Positions 54,390-62,967 of a stretch of 64,000 nucleotides of DNA are shown here, one piece after another. The notes under the pieces were generated by a model, which was not told the origin of the DNA, ran no database searches, and saw nothing but the letters and a program-made list of their open reading frames with translations. Location: NCBI GenBank assembly GCA_026989275.1, contig JALSJQ010000009.1, forward strand, positions 124,001 through 188,000, in the 5' to 3' direction. Position numbers and translations under genes: made by a program. Positions within the stretch are counted from its first letter, which is position 1; every line of letters starts with the position of its first letter. This stretch comes from Albidovulum sp. (GTDB lineage Bacteria > Pseudomonadota > Alphaproteobacteria > Rhodobacterales > Rhodobacteraceae).

Positions 54390-55760
54390 TCACCCCGCCT
54401 CTCCCTGCGCGTCGCCCTGCGCGGCCCGATCCGCCGCCGCGCCCTTCCGCTCCGCCCCGTCGGGACCGGGAGCCGGCAGGCGCATGGCGAATCGTGCGCC
54501 ACCCCCGGATCTGTTCCCGGCCTGCAGCTCCCCGCCGTGTTCCTCGACGATCTTGAGCGATATCGGCAGGCCGAGCCCGGTTCCCTTTCCCACCGGCTTG
54601 GTCGTGAAGAACGGGTCGAAGATCGCACCGATCGCATCGGGGGCGATCCCCGGCCCGTTGTCCTCGACGACAAGGGTCACCCAATCGTCCGCCTTCTCCT
54701 CGATGGTGACCCACACCTGCCCGCCCTTGCGGCCCTCGATCGCATCGAGCGCATTCTGGACGAGGTTCATCACCACCTGCTGGATCTGCTCGGCCCGGCC
54801 GACGACCCGGCCGTCACCGCGGACGACGACCGGTGCCGCCTTCTCGACGCTCCGCGTCACCCAGCGAACCGCCGTCTCGACGACGGGGCGCAGCGCGAAC
54901 GGGCGGATCTCGCCCTGCCCGGTGGCCGAGAGGCGCGACAGGGCATCGACGATGTCCCGCACACGCTCGGCGCCCTCGCGCGCACCCTCGAGCGCCGTGC
55001 GCAGGCGACGGATGGAGCGCTCGATGTCGAGCTCGCGCCTCAGCCCGGCCAGCCGCTCTCTCGGCCAGCCCTCGGCGACGGCGGCAAAATACCGCTCGAG
55101 CCGATCGACATGACGTGCCATGGCATGTGTCGATCCGTAGACGAAGCTGATCGGGTTGTTCAGCTCGTGGGCCACCCCCGCCAGAAGGCGGCCGATCGAA
55201 GCCAGCTTCTCCTGCTGGACCAGGCGCCCTTGCGCTTCGCGAAGCTCGTCATAGGCTCGCCGCAATTCACCGATCGGCCGGCCGATGAGCACCGGGCCGA
55301 GATAGCGCCCCCGGCTGTCCCGGCGGGGAGAGATCACCAGATCGAGAAGCGCCGGCCCGTCTCCGGCGGCCATGCGAGCCTCGAAACGCACCGTGGCCCC
55401 ATGAGCGGCCACATCGGCCAGAGCCTTCTCGAGTTTCTCCCTGTCCGCCTCCTCGAACAGCGCGGCGAGGGACGTGCCGGGACGGGGCGAACGACCCATC
55501 AGACCGGCCAGTGCCCGGTTGCCCTCGATCAGCCTGCCGGTGGCATCCCCCACGACCAGCACGTCGGAAATGTGGTCCAGAACCGAGGCCAGGAAGGCCC
55601 GCATGCGCTCGAGCTCGTCGTTACGGGCCTCGAGAGCGGCCTGCTGTTCGGCCAGACGTGCCCAGGCATGTTCGATCTGCGAAAGCACATCGGCCCATCC
55701 GTCCTCCGAGAAGGAGGCCGGCGGCCGCGGCTCCGCCGCATGGTCCCGCATGGCACTCAT
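54390..55760 (-). CDS. hupT: hydrogenase sensor histidine kinase HupT
   Basis: 456 residues, soluble. A coiled N-terminal stretch (about 20-50) precedes a PAS domain (about 50-160, LASVLDHISDVLVVGDATGRLIEGNRALAGLMGR). The H-box is LLAGVAHELNNPISFVYGS; the ATPase domain has NLVQNALDAI, DNGPGIAPDAIGAIFDPFFTTKPVGKGTGLGLPISLKIVE. In R. capsulatus HupT phosphorylates HupR when H2 is absent and so represses hupSL; HupUV controls it through the PAS region. It is first in the minus-strand run. Confidence 0.95.
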   Translation of the reverse strand: MSAMRDHAAEPRPPASFSEDGWADVLSQIEHAWARLAEQQAALEARNDELERMRAFLASVLDHISDVLVVGDATGRLIEGNRALAGLMGRSPRPGTSLAALFEEADREKLEKALADVAAHGATVRFEARMAAGDGPALLDLVISPRRDSRGRYLGPVLIGRPIGELRRAYDELREAQGRLVQQEKLASIGRLLAGVAHELNNPISFVYGSTHAMARHVDRLERYFAAVAEGWPRERLAGLRRELDIERSIRRLRTALEGAREGAERVRDIVDALSRLSATGQGEIRPFALRPVVETAVRWVTRSVEKAAPVVVRGDGRVVGRAEQIQQVVMNLVQNALDAIEGRKGGQVWVTIEEKADDWVTLVVEDNGPGIAPDAIGAIFDPFFTTKPVGKGTGLGLPISLKIVEEHGGELQAGNRSGGGARFAMRLPAPGPDGAERKGAAADRAAQGDAQGEAG

Positions 55761-55815
55761 CCGGCGCCCTCCCCCTCGACCGGCGGCCCCGACCGCGCCC
55801 ATGCGGCAGACCTGC

Positions 55816-55836
55816 TTCCATCATGTGGAAAGTCAA
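55816..55836 (-). promoter_or_regulatory. inverted repeat beside a candidate -35 upstream of hupT
   Basis: TTCCA-N5-TGGAA at 55816-55830, directly next to minus-strand TTGACT (55831-55836), 55-75 nt upstream of the hupT ATG. A good -10 is not visible at 17 nt. Possible operator of the hupTUV-hypF transcript. Confidence 0.3.
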
Positions 55837-56349
55837 AAGCCGGCATGCCACGACACGGCCGCCTTGCGTGGCGGAACATCCGGCGCCTGTCCTGCCGAAA
55901 TGAAAACCTTCTTTCCATGTCTTTCACCTTGCCCGAAGAAGGGGATCAGGGCAAGGGCCGGGCGGGGCGGAGAGGAGGCCCGGCGGAGCGCCTGCCGGGG
56001 CGCGGGGAGGCGACGCGGGAAGGGCGCATCCGGGCCGGGCTCATGCCCGCGAAGGCGAAGACCGCGTTCATCGGCCGGTCGCGCGAAGATCCTTCGCCGA
56101 ACAGGCGGCGGATGCCGCCGGGGTCGCCTGGTCACGCGCATGCGTCGCGGTCCCTTCACGACCCGCTCCGCCCCGGCAGACGGGCGCGGCCCCGCCTGCC
56201 CGCGGGTCGGGCCACGGGAAAGCGCACCACGGCAGACTGTCCACCGGACCGGAGCCCCCGCGGCCGCCGGCGCCCTGCCCGCCATCCTTGCCGTCACCGA
56301 TCCTTCGCGTCGCCACGCACGATCCCCGGCCGGGCGTCACGCGGCCGCG

Positions 56350-56378
56350 TTGCGTCGGCGCGGCAATCGGGCTAGTCA
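56350..56378 (+). promoter_or_regulatory. candidate promoter for hom-glpX
   Basis: TTGCGT and TAGTCA separated by 17 nt, ending 48 nt before the hom start codon. No leader peptide rich in Thr or Met is apparent. Confidence 0.35.
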
Positions 56379-56426
56379 TCGCGGCAACGGGCCCCGCCGG
56401 GCCGCATCGCGATGGAGCCATGTTTC

Positions 56427-57713
56427 ATGAAGAGCCCCCTCAGGATCGGCATTGCCGGGCTTGGAACCGTCGGTGCCGGCGTCATCCGCATCATCCGTAA
56501 CAACGGTGATCTCATCGCCCGCCGCGCCGGCCGCTCCGTCGCCATCACGGCCGTTTCGGCACGTTCGCGGCGCAAGGACCGCGGGGTCGATCTCTCGCCC
56601 TACGCCTGGGAGGACGACCCCGTGGCGCTGGCCCGGCGCGAGGATGTCGATGTGCTGATCGAGCTGATCGGCGGCGAGGACGGGCCGGCCAAGGCCGCGG
56701 TCGCCGCCGCGCTCGAGGCGGGCAAGGATGTGGTCACCGCCAACAAGGCCATGCTCGCCGTCCACGGCAACGAGCTGGCGGCGCTGGCCGAGGCGGCGGG
56801 CCGGGCGCTGCGCTTCGAAGCGGCCGTGGCCGGCGGCATCCCCGTCATCAAGACCCTGAGCGAGGCCCTCGCGGGCAACCGCATCGAACGGGTGACGGGC
56901 GTGATGAACGGCACCTGCAACTACATCCTCACCCGGATGGAATCCGAAGGGCGCAGCTATGACGAGGTCTTCGCCGAAGCCAAGGCCCTCGGCTATCTCG
57001 AGGCCGATCCGCGGCTCGATGTCGGCGGCATCGATGCGGGCCACAAGCTCGCCCTCCTCGCCGCGATCGCCTTCGGCACCAGGGTGGATTTCCCTTCCGT
57101 GGTGCTCGAGGGGATCGACCGGGTCTCGATCACCGACATCGAGCTTGCCCGCGACCTCGGCTACCGCATCAAGCTGCTCGGCGTCGCCCGCATGACGGGG
57201 CGCGGCCTCGAACAGCGGATGCAGCCCTGTCTCGTGCCGGCCGACTCGCCGATCGGCCGCGTCGAGGGGGCGACCAACATCGTCATGATCGAGGGAGACG
57301 CCGTCGGCCCGATCGTCCTCGAAGGCGCCGGCGCCGGCGAAGGGCCGACCGCCTCGGCCGTAGTTGGCGATATCATCGACATCGCGCGGGGGATGCGCCT
57401 GCCGGTCTTCGGACAGCCGGTCGAGACCCTGAAAGCGGCCCGGCCCGCACGGGTGGCGACGCCCGCGCCCTATTATCTGCGCCTTCTTCTCGAGGACAGG
57501 CCCGGCGCGCTGGCCAAGGTCGCCCAGGCGCTTGGAGAGGCGGGCGTCTCGATCAACCGCATGCGCCAGTATCGCCACGACACGCCGGCGGCGCCGGTTC
57601 TGATCGTCACCCACAAGGCCGCCGAGGAGGCGATCCACCAGGCGCTGGCCGCCATCCGCGAGGTGGACGTCAATCTCGACGAGCCGGTGGCGCTCAGAAT
57701 CGAGGAACTCTGA
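56427..57713 (+). CDS. hom: homoserine dehydrogenase
   Basis: 428 residues. It reduces aspartate semialdehyde to homoserine, feeding threonine and methionine synthesis. N-terminal NAD(P) fold IGIAGLGTVGAGVIRII, then VVTANKAMLA, AVAGGIPVIKTLSEALAGNRIERVTGVMNGTCNYILT and the catalytic region GYLEADPRLDVGGIDAGHKLALLAAIAFG. A C-terminal ACT domain (YYLRLLLEDRPGALAKVAQALGEAGVSI) implies feedback control by threonine. GGAG precedes ATG 56427. It is monofunctional, with no aspartokinase domain. Confidence 0.97.
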   Translation: MKSPLRIGIAGLGTVGAGVIRIIRNNGDLIARRAGRSVAITAVSARSRRKDRGVDLSPYAWEDDPVALARREDVDVLIELIGGEDGPAKAAVAAALEAGKDVVTANKAMLAVHGNELAALAEAAGRALRFEAAVAGGIPVIKTLSEALAGNRIERVTGVMNGTCNYILTRMESEGRSYDEVFAEAKALGYLEADPRLDVGGIDAGHKLALLAAIAFGTRVDFPSVVLEGIDRVSITDIELARDLGYRIKLLGVARMTGRGLEQRMQPCLVPADSPIGRVEGATNIVMIEGDAVGPIVLEGAGAGEGPTASAVVGDIIDIARGMRLPVFGQPVETLKAARPARVATPAPYYLRLLLEDRPGALAKVAQALGEAGVSINRMRQYRHDTPAAPVLIVTHKAAEEAIHQALAAIREVDVNLDEPVALRIEEL

Positions 57714-57796
57714 AGGGCGGGCAAGCCCGGCCCGGAATGCGGAAAGAGGCGGTCGAGCGCCGGACGACCGGCCGGGGAGACAGGGAGGAGAGAAGC

Positions 57797-58795
57797 ATGA
57801 CCACGAAGCCGCCATTCGATGACGCAATGATCTCCCTCGCACTCGTCCGCACCACCGAGGCCGCCGCACTCGCCGCCGCCCGACTGGCCGGACAGGGCGA
57901 CGAGGAAGCCGCCGACACCGCCGCTCTCAACGCCATGGCCGCCGCCCTCACCGTCCAGCCCTTTCGCGGGCGAATCGTCGTCGGCGAAGGGTGCCGGCAC
58001 ACCGCCCCCGCCCTCTTCACCGACGACGAGGTCGGCGCCGGCTCGGGACCGGTGGTCGATGTCGCCCTCGATCCGCTCGAAGGGGCGACCCTCACCGCCA
58101 AGGACATGCCGGGGGCGATCTCGGTGATCGCCGTCGGCGCCGAAGGGTCGATGCTGCGGGTGCCGGACATCTACATGGAGAAGCTCGCCATCGGCCCGGG
58201 TTATCCGGACGGGCTCGTCAGCCTCGACATGCCGCCGGCCGAGCGGGTGCGACGGCTTGCCGCCGCCAAGGGCTGCAAGCCGGAGGAAATCACGGTCTGC
58301 GTGCTCGAACGGCCGCGCCACCGCGCCCTCGTCGAGGCGCTGCGCGAAGCCGGGGCCCGCGTGCGCTTCATCACCGATGGCGACGTGGCCGGGGTGATCC
58401 ACGTGGCCGACCCGGAGGAAACCGGCGTCGATATCTACATGGGGTCGGGCGGGGCGCCGGAGGGCGTGCTGGCCGCCGCCGCGCTCAAATGCCTTGGCGG
58501 ACAGTTCGAGGGGCGGCTGGTCCTGCGCTCCGAGAGCGACCGGCAGGCGGCGATCGAAAAGGGCATCGAGGATCCCACCCGCAGCTGGCGGCGCGACGAA
58601 CTCGTGCGCGGTGACGTGGTCTTCTCCGCAAGCGGCGTGACCGACAGCCCGCTGGTCGGCGGGGTCCACAGGCGCCGCGGCTGGTGCGAATGCGAAACCC
58701 TGCTGATGCGCTCCTCCACCGGCTCGATCCGCCGGATCCACTACCGGCGACGCGAGACGGGGAGCGAGCCGGGCATCCATCCCGAGATCGGCTGA
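57797..58795 (+). CDS. glpX: class II fructose-1,6-bisphosphatase (GlpX)
   Basis: 332 residues. Gluconeogenic hydrolysis of fructose 1,6-bisphosphate; some members also act on sedoheptulose bisphosphate. Motifs: VVGEGCRH near 65, VVDVALDPLEGATLTAKDMPGAISVIAV with metal-binding D and E residues, YMEKLAIG, and VDIYMGSGGAPEGVLAAAALKCLGG. The hom-glpX pairing is frequent in alphaproteobacteria, usually followed by recJ, which is absent here. The first in-frame Met with a ribosome-binding site (GGGAGGAGAG... region) is ATG 57797. Confidence 0.95.
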   Translation: MTTKPPFDDAMISLALVRTTEAAALAAARLAGQGDEEAADTAALNAMAAALTVQPFRGRIVVGEGCRHTAPALFTDDEVGAGSGPVVDVALDPLEGATLTAKDMPGAISVIAVGAEGSMLRVPDIYMEKLAIGPGYPDGLVSLDMPPAERVRRLAAAKGCKPEEITVCVLERPRHRALVEALREAGARVRFITDGDVAGVIHVADPEETGVDIYMGSGGAPEGVLAAAALKCLGGQFEGRLVLRSESDRQAAIEKGIEDPTRSWRRDELVRGDVVFSASGVTDSPLVGGVHRRRGWCECETLLMRSSTGSIRRIHYRRRETGSEPGIHPEIG

Positions 58796-59178
58796 TCCGG
58801 CCGGCGCCCGCCGTTCCGGGCTGGCCCTACCATCAGCTTTCGCGACTCGATGGGAAGCCCTGCCCCGCCGCCCCGGGGCGCCCTTGTCATCAGCGTTCAC
58901 GGCTGACCGGAAACACATCCGCCTGCTCCGCCGCCCGCATCGGCTTGCTCGACCCGCTCGGCAGGAAGGACAACCGGAGCCGAGACCCGACGCCCTGCCC
59001 GCGCCCTCTGCGGCTTCCCCGAGCGGAGAGCGAGGAGCGCAGCGCCGCCGGCCGTTCCCATGCCGCTCCCCGCCCGGAGAGCGACAGGGCAAGGGCGGCG
59101 GCAAGCGGGCTTTCCATCGCCCTCGCCCCGCTCTAGGATCGGGGCGAGGCAGGCCCACGAACAGGATACCCGAACGGC
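58796..59178. other. glpX-parE intergenic region (383 nt)
   Basis: No supported gene. It contains near-repeats built on TCATCAGC and CGACTCG / CGACCCG words, and the parE promoter candidate at its end. recJ, often found here, is missing. Confidence 0.4.
59111..59139 (+). promoter_or_regulatory. candidate promoter for parE
   Basis: TTTCCA and TAGGAT separated by 17 nt, 40 nt before the parE start. The -10 form TAG-G-A/C-T recurs at tupB. Confidence 0.3.
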
Positions 59179-61161
59179 ATGACGCCAGAAGAGCTTTTCA
59201 CCCCGCCGAGCGAAGAGAGTTACGACGCCAGCGCCATCGAGGTTCTCGAAGGCATCGAACCGGTGCGAAAGCGGCCGGGCATGTATATCGGCGGCACCGA
59301 CAGCCGCGCGCTGCACCATCTCGTCGCCGAGGTGCTCGACAACGCGATGGACGAGACCGTGGCCGGTCATGCCAGCCGGATCGAGATCACCCTCGAGGTC
59401 GGCAACCGCGTTACCATTCGCGACAACGGCCGCGGCATTCCCGTCGATCCCCACCCCAAATTCCCCGACAAGTCGGCACTCGAGGTCATTCTCTGCACAC
59501 TTCATGCCGGCGGCAAGTTCTCGGGCAAGGCCTACCGGACCTCCGGCGGCCTGCACGGGGTCGGCATTTCAGTGGTGAACGCGCTCTCGGAGCATCTGCG
59601 GGTCGAGGTCGCCCGCAACCGGCGGCTCTATGCCCAGGAATTTTCGCGCGGCAAGCCCCTCGGGCCCCTCGCCGAAACCGGCCCGGCCCCGAACCGGCGC
59701 GGCACCACCGTCAGCTTCGTTCCGGACCCGCAGATCTTCGGCCGGAGCGCCCGTTTCCACCCGAAGCGACTGTTCGACATGGCCCGCTCCAAGGCCTATC
59801 TCTTCTCGGGTGTCGAGATCCGCTGGAAATGCGACCCGTCGCTCGCGGACGAGGACGACGCGATTCCCGAAGAAGCGCGGTTCCATTTCCCGGGCGGGCT
59901 GGCGGACTATCTCGCGGAGGCGCTCGAGGGCACCGCATGCATCGCCGACAGCCCCTTTGCCGGGCGGGTGGAGTTTGCCGAGAAGTTCGGCCCCGACACG
60001 GCCGGGGCGGTCGAATGGGCGATCAACTGGACCCCGGCCCGCGACGGATTCCTGCACTCCTATTGCAACACCGTGCCCACTCCCGAAGGCGGCACCCACG
60101 AAAGCGGCTTCTGGGCCGCTCTGCTCAAAGGCATCCGGGCCCATGGCGAGATCGCCGGGCGGCGCAAGGCCCAGCAGATCACCCGCGAGGACATTGCCGG
60201 CGCTGGCTGCGGCCTCGTCTCCTGCTTCATCGCCGAGCCCGAATTCGTCGGCCAGACCAAGGAGCGCCTCGCCTCCGCCGCCGCCGCGCGGCTCGTGGAA
60301 GGGGCGGTGCGCGACCGGTTCGACAACTGGCTCGCTGCCGATCCGAAACGGGCCGGCGCCATTCTCGACTTCCTGATCCTGCGGGCCGAGGAGCGCCAGC
60401 GCCGGCGGGCGGAGAAGGAGACGAAGCGCAAGTCGGCCACGCGGCGGCTGCGCCTGCCGGGCAAGCTCGTCGATTGCGCCCGCTCGAGCCGCGAGGGCAC
60501 CGAACTCTTCATCGTCGAGGGCGACAGCGCCGGCGGATCGGCCAAGATGGCCCGCGCACGCGATACCCAGGCGCTTCTGCCGCTGCGCGGCAAGATCCTC
60601 AACGTGCTCGGCGCCGCTTCCTCGAAGCTCGGTCAGAACGCCGAGATCAACGATCTGTGCCTCGCCCTCGGCACCGGCATGGGCAGCCGCTTCAACCTCG
60701 ACGATCTGCGCTACGAGAAGGTCATCATCATGACCGATGCCGACGTGGACGGGGCGCATATCGCCTCGCTGCTGATGACCTTCTTCTTCACCCAGATGCG
60801 CCCGCTGATCGAGCACGGCCACCTCTATCTCGCCCGCCCGCCGCTCTACCGGCTCACCCAGGGCACGAAGCGGGTCTATGCGCTCGACGATGCGGAAAAG
60901 GAGCGGCTCCTCGCCGAAGGGCTGGGTGGCCGCGGCCGGATCGAGGTGTCGCGTTTCAAGGGTCTTGGCGAGATGGATGCGAGGGACCTGCGCACCACCA
61001 CGATGGACCCGGAGACGCGGCGCCTCGTGCGGGTGACGATCGACGACACGGTGCCTGGGCAGACGGCCGATCTCGTCGAACGGCTGATGGGAAAGCGGCC
61101 GGAGATGCGCTTCGCCTACATCCAGGAGAATGCCCGTTTCGTCGAGGAGGTGGATGTCTGA
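59179..61161 (+). CDS. parE: DNA topoisomerase IV subunit B
   Basis: 660 residues. GHKL ATPase domain: VLEGIEPVRKRPGMYIGGTD, VLDNAMDE, RDNGRGIPVD and GGKFSGKAYRTSGGLHGVG. Toprim domain: EGDSAGGSAKMARARDTQALLPLRGKILNV and MTDADVDGAHIASLLMTFFF. The length is that of ParE rather than of GyrB, and the substituted LRGKILNV region favours ParE. It decatenates daughter chromosomes with ParC, which is not in the window. Confidence 0.95.
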   Translation: MTPEELFTPPSEESYDASAIEVLEGIEPVRKRPGMYIGGTDSRALHHLVAEVLDNAMDETVAGHASRIEITLEVGNRVTIRDNGRGIPVDPHPKFPDKSALEVILCTLHAGGKFSGKAYRTSGGLHGVGISVVNALSEHLRVEVARNRRLYAQEFSRGKPLGPLAETGPAPNRRGTTVSFVPDPQIFGRSARFHPKRLFDMARSKAYLFSGVEIRWKCDPSLADEDDAIPEEARFHFPGGLADYLAEALEGTACIADSPFAGRVEFAEKFGPDTAGAVEWAINWTPARDGFLHSYCNTVPTPEGGTHESGFWAALLKGIRAHGEIAGRRKAQQITREDIAGAGCGLVSCFIAEPEFVGQTKERLASAAAARLVEGAVRDRFDNWLAADPKRAGAILDFLILRAEERQRRRAEKETKRKSATRRLRLPGKLVDCARSSREGTELFIVEGDSAGGSAKMARARDTQALLPLRGKILNVLGAASSKLGQNAEINDLCLALGTGMGSRFNLDDLRYEKVIIMTDADVDGAHIASLLMTFFFTQMRPLIEHGHLYLARPPLYRLTQGTKRVYALDDAEKERLLAEGLGGRGRIEVSRFKGLGEMDARDLRTTTMDPETRRLVRVTIDDTVPGQTADLVERLMGKRPEMRFAYIQENARFVEEVDV

Positions 61162-61389
61162 GCCTTGCGGCCCGCCTTCCATGACGCATGCCGCAGCCCC
61201 TGCCCTTCCGGCTCTCGCCGGCACACCACCACTCCCGGCACCGCCGGCGGTCCGTCCCCGACAGCCGAAACCGGGCCGGAGCCGCGCTCAGGCCGGGGCC
61301 GGTGCGGACCGGGCGTGCTCCGGGCCGGAACCGGGCCAGGCCGTGGTCGGGCCGAGGAGCCGGCGGCACCGTCGGCAGGTCGGGATCGG

Positions 61390-61415
61390 GGTCGATCGGG
61401 CTCGGGTCGATCGGG
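61390..61415. repeat. tandem 11-bp repeat upstream of the tup promoter
   Basis: Two exact copies of GGTCGATCGGG with a 15-nt period, each containing the palindrome CGATCG. The second ends 10 nt before the -35 hexamer. Position and spacing fit a regulator site. Confidence 0.45.
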
Positions 61416-61425
61416 ACATTCGCCC

Positions 61426-61455
61426 TTGATCCCACCGCCCTCCCTGCCCTAGGCT
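61426..61455 (+). promoter_or_regulatory. candidate promoter for tupBCA
   Basis: TTGATC and TAGGCT separated by 18 nt; the expected transcript start is about 35 nt before the tupB ATG at 61498. Confidence 0.4.
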
Positions 61456-61497
61456 CCCGTCGGACAATCCCCTTCCACAGCCCTTGCCGGAGCCGCA

Positions 61498-62166
61498 ATG
61501 GCCGCAACCTTCTACCGGGATCTCGCCGAGATCGTGACCCTCTCGCTCGAAGTGTCGCTCGGGGCGGTGGTTCTTGCCGCGCTCCTCGCCGTCCCTCTCG
61601 GCGCCGTTCTTGCCCTCGGGCGCTTTCGCGGCCGCGGAGCGCTCGTGCTCCTCGTCAACGCCGCGATGGGGTTGCCGCCGGTGGTGGTAGGGCTCGGGCT
61701 CTATCTGCTGTTCTCGCGCGCGGGGCCGCTCGGCCCTCTCGGCCTGCTCTACACGCCGGCGGCCATGATCATCGCCCAGACGATCCTCGTCATCCCGATC
61801 ATCGCCAGCTTCACCCGCGAGACCGTCGAGGGGCTGGCGGCGGAATATGGCGACATGCTGGCGGTCCTGCGTGCCGGCTTCGGCCAGCGGCTCCTGACCC
61901 TGCTCGTCGAAGCCCGGCCGGCACTGCTCACGGCGATCCTCGCCGGGCTCGGCCGCGCCCTCTCGGAGGTCGGGGCGGTCATGATCGTCGGCGGCAACAT
62001 CGCCCATTACACCCGGGTGATGACAACGGCGATCACCCTCGAGACATCGAAGGGCAATCTGGCGCTGGCCATGGCCCTTGGCGGCATCCTGCTGACGCTG
62101 GCGCTCGGGCTCAACCTGGCCGTGGGCCTCATCCGCGAACGGATGCAGGAGCCTACCCATGCCTGA
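61498..62166 (+). CDS. tupB: tungstate ABC transporter permease TupB
   Basis: 222 residues with five membrane segments. The EAA-type loop is LRAGFGQRLLTLLVEARPALLTAILAGLGRALSEVGAVMIVGGNI, where the final SEVGAVMIVGGNI is characteristic of TupB/WtpB permeases. GGAG lies 6 nt before the start. It is first in the operon and overlaps tupC by 8 nt. It imports tungstate for tungsten enzymes such as W-dependent formate dehydrogenase, none of which is in this window. Confidence 0.93.
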   Translation: MAATFYRDLAEIVTLSLEVSLGAVVLAALLAVPLGAVLALGRFRGRGALVLLVNAAMGLPPVVVGLGLYLLFSRAGPLGPLGLLYTPAAMIIAQTILVIPIIASFTRETVEGLAAEYGDMLAVLRAGFGQRLLTLLVEARPALLTAILAGLGRALSEVGAVMIVGGNIAHYTRVMTTAITLETSKGNLALAMALGGILLTLALGLNLAVGLIRERMQEPTHA

Positions 62167-62938
62167 CCGGGTGGTTCCCCTGCGCCCCGCCGCGTCCGAA
62201 GCGGAGGGCGGAGAAACCCCGATCTGCCGGCTCGACCGCGTCTCGCTCGAACGCGGCGGCCGGCGGCTTCTCGAGCGGATCGACATGGCGATCCCCCGGG
62301 GCCGCATCAGCGTCCTTCTCGGACCGAACGGCGCCGGCAAGAGCCTCGCCCTGCGGCTCATCGCCGGGCTCGAAACCCCGAGCGGCGGCACCCTCACCCT
62401 CGCCCCGGGGCTCGAGGCAAAACATGTCGGCCTCGTCCTGCAACAACCGGTATTCCTGCGCCGCTCGGTCCATGCCAATCTCGCCCATGCGCTCGCTCTT
62501 GCCGGCACGCCCCGGCGCGAGCGAGTCGGCCGCATCGCCGAGCTTCTGGTGCGGGCCGATCTCGCCCATGCCGCCGCACGGCCGGCACGCGCGCTCTCGG
62601 GCGGCGAACAGCAACGGCTCGCCATCGTCCGCGCCCTCGCTCTCGAACCGCGGCTGCTCCTTCTCGACGAGCCGACCTCCTCGCTCGATCCGCAGGCGAC
62701 GCGGGCCGTCGAGGCCCTCATCGGCGAGATCCGCAACGAGGGCACCACCATCCTGCTGGTCACCCATGACGTGGCCCAGGCTCGGCGGCTCGCCGAAAGG
62801 GTGATCTTCCTGGCCGATGGCCGGGTCCGCGAAAGCGGCCCCGCGGACAGCTTCTTCGATGCGCCCCGGAGCCGCGCGGCCGCCGCCTATCTCGAAGGGC
62901 GCCTGCCGGAGGAGGCTGGCGACGCTCCGCATTCCTGA
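62159..62938 (+). CDS. tupC: tungstate ABC transporter ATP-binding protein TupC
   Basis: 259 residues. Walker A LGPNGAGKSLALRLIAG, Q-loop LVLQQPVFLRRSV, signature ALSGGEQQRLAIVRALA, Walker B LLLLDEPTSSLD and the H-loop LLVTHDVAQ are complete. There is no C-terminal TOBE domain, which fits the tungstate rather than the ModC-type system. It is coupled to tupB by an 8-nt overlap, and tupA follows after 29 nt. Confidence 0.95.
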   Translation: MPDRVVPLRPAASEAEGGETPICRLDRVSLERGGRRLLERIDMAIPRGRISVLLGPNGAGKSLALRLIAGLETPSGGTLTLAPGLEAKHVGLVLQQPVFLRRSVHANLAHALALAGTPRRERVGRIAELLVRADLAHAAARPARALSGGEQQRLAIVRALALEPRLLLLDEPTSSLDPQATRAVEALIGEIRNEGTTILLVTHDVAQARRLAERVIFLADGRVRESGPADSFFDAPRSRAAAAYLEGRLPEEAGDAPHS

Positions 62939-62967
62939 AAGCAAAGCACCCGGAAAGGAGGCCGAAC

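Larger units (their letters stand above)
55761..56426. other. hupT-hom divergent intergenic region (666 nt)
   Basis: No supported gene. It holds the hupT upstream signals at its left end and a candidate hom promoter at its right end. Open frames in between give Arg/Gly/Pro-rich translations without motifs. Confidence 0.45.
61162..61497. other. parE-tupB intergenic region with direct repeats (336 nt)
   Basis: No supported gene. It is full of CCGGGCCGG-type words. GGTCGATCGGG occurs at 61390-61400 and 61405-61415 (15-nt period), directly upstream of the tupB promoter candidate. No molybdenum-cofactor riboswitch could be recognised by eye. Confidence 0.45.

Noticed and set aside
55833-56297. 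154-codon frame between hupT and hom
   Set aside because: Arg/Pro/Ala-rich translation, no start signal, and overlapping open frames in all directions; treated as non-coding.
61162-61497. Molybdenum/tungsten cofactor riboswitch before tupB
   Set aside because: No conserved core recognised; the structure seen is simple direct repeats of GC-rich words.
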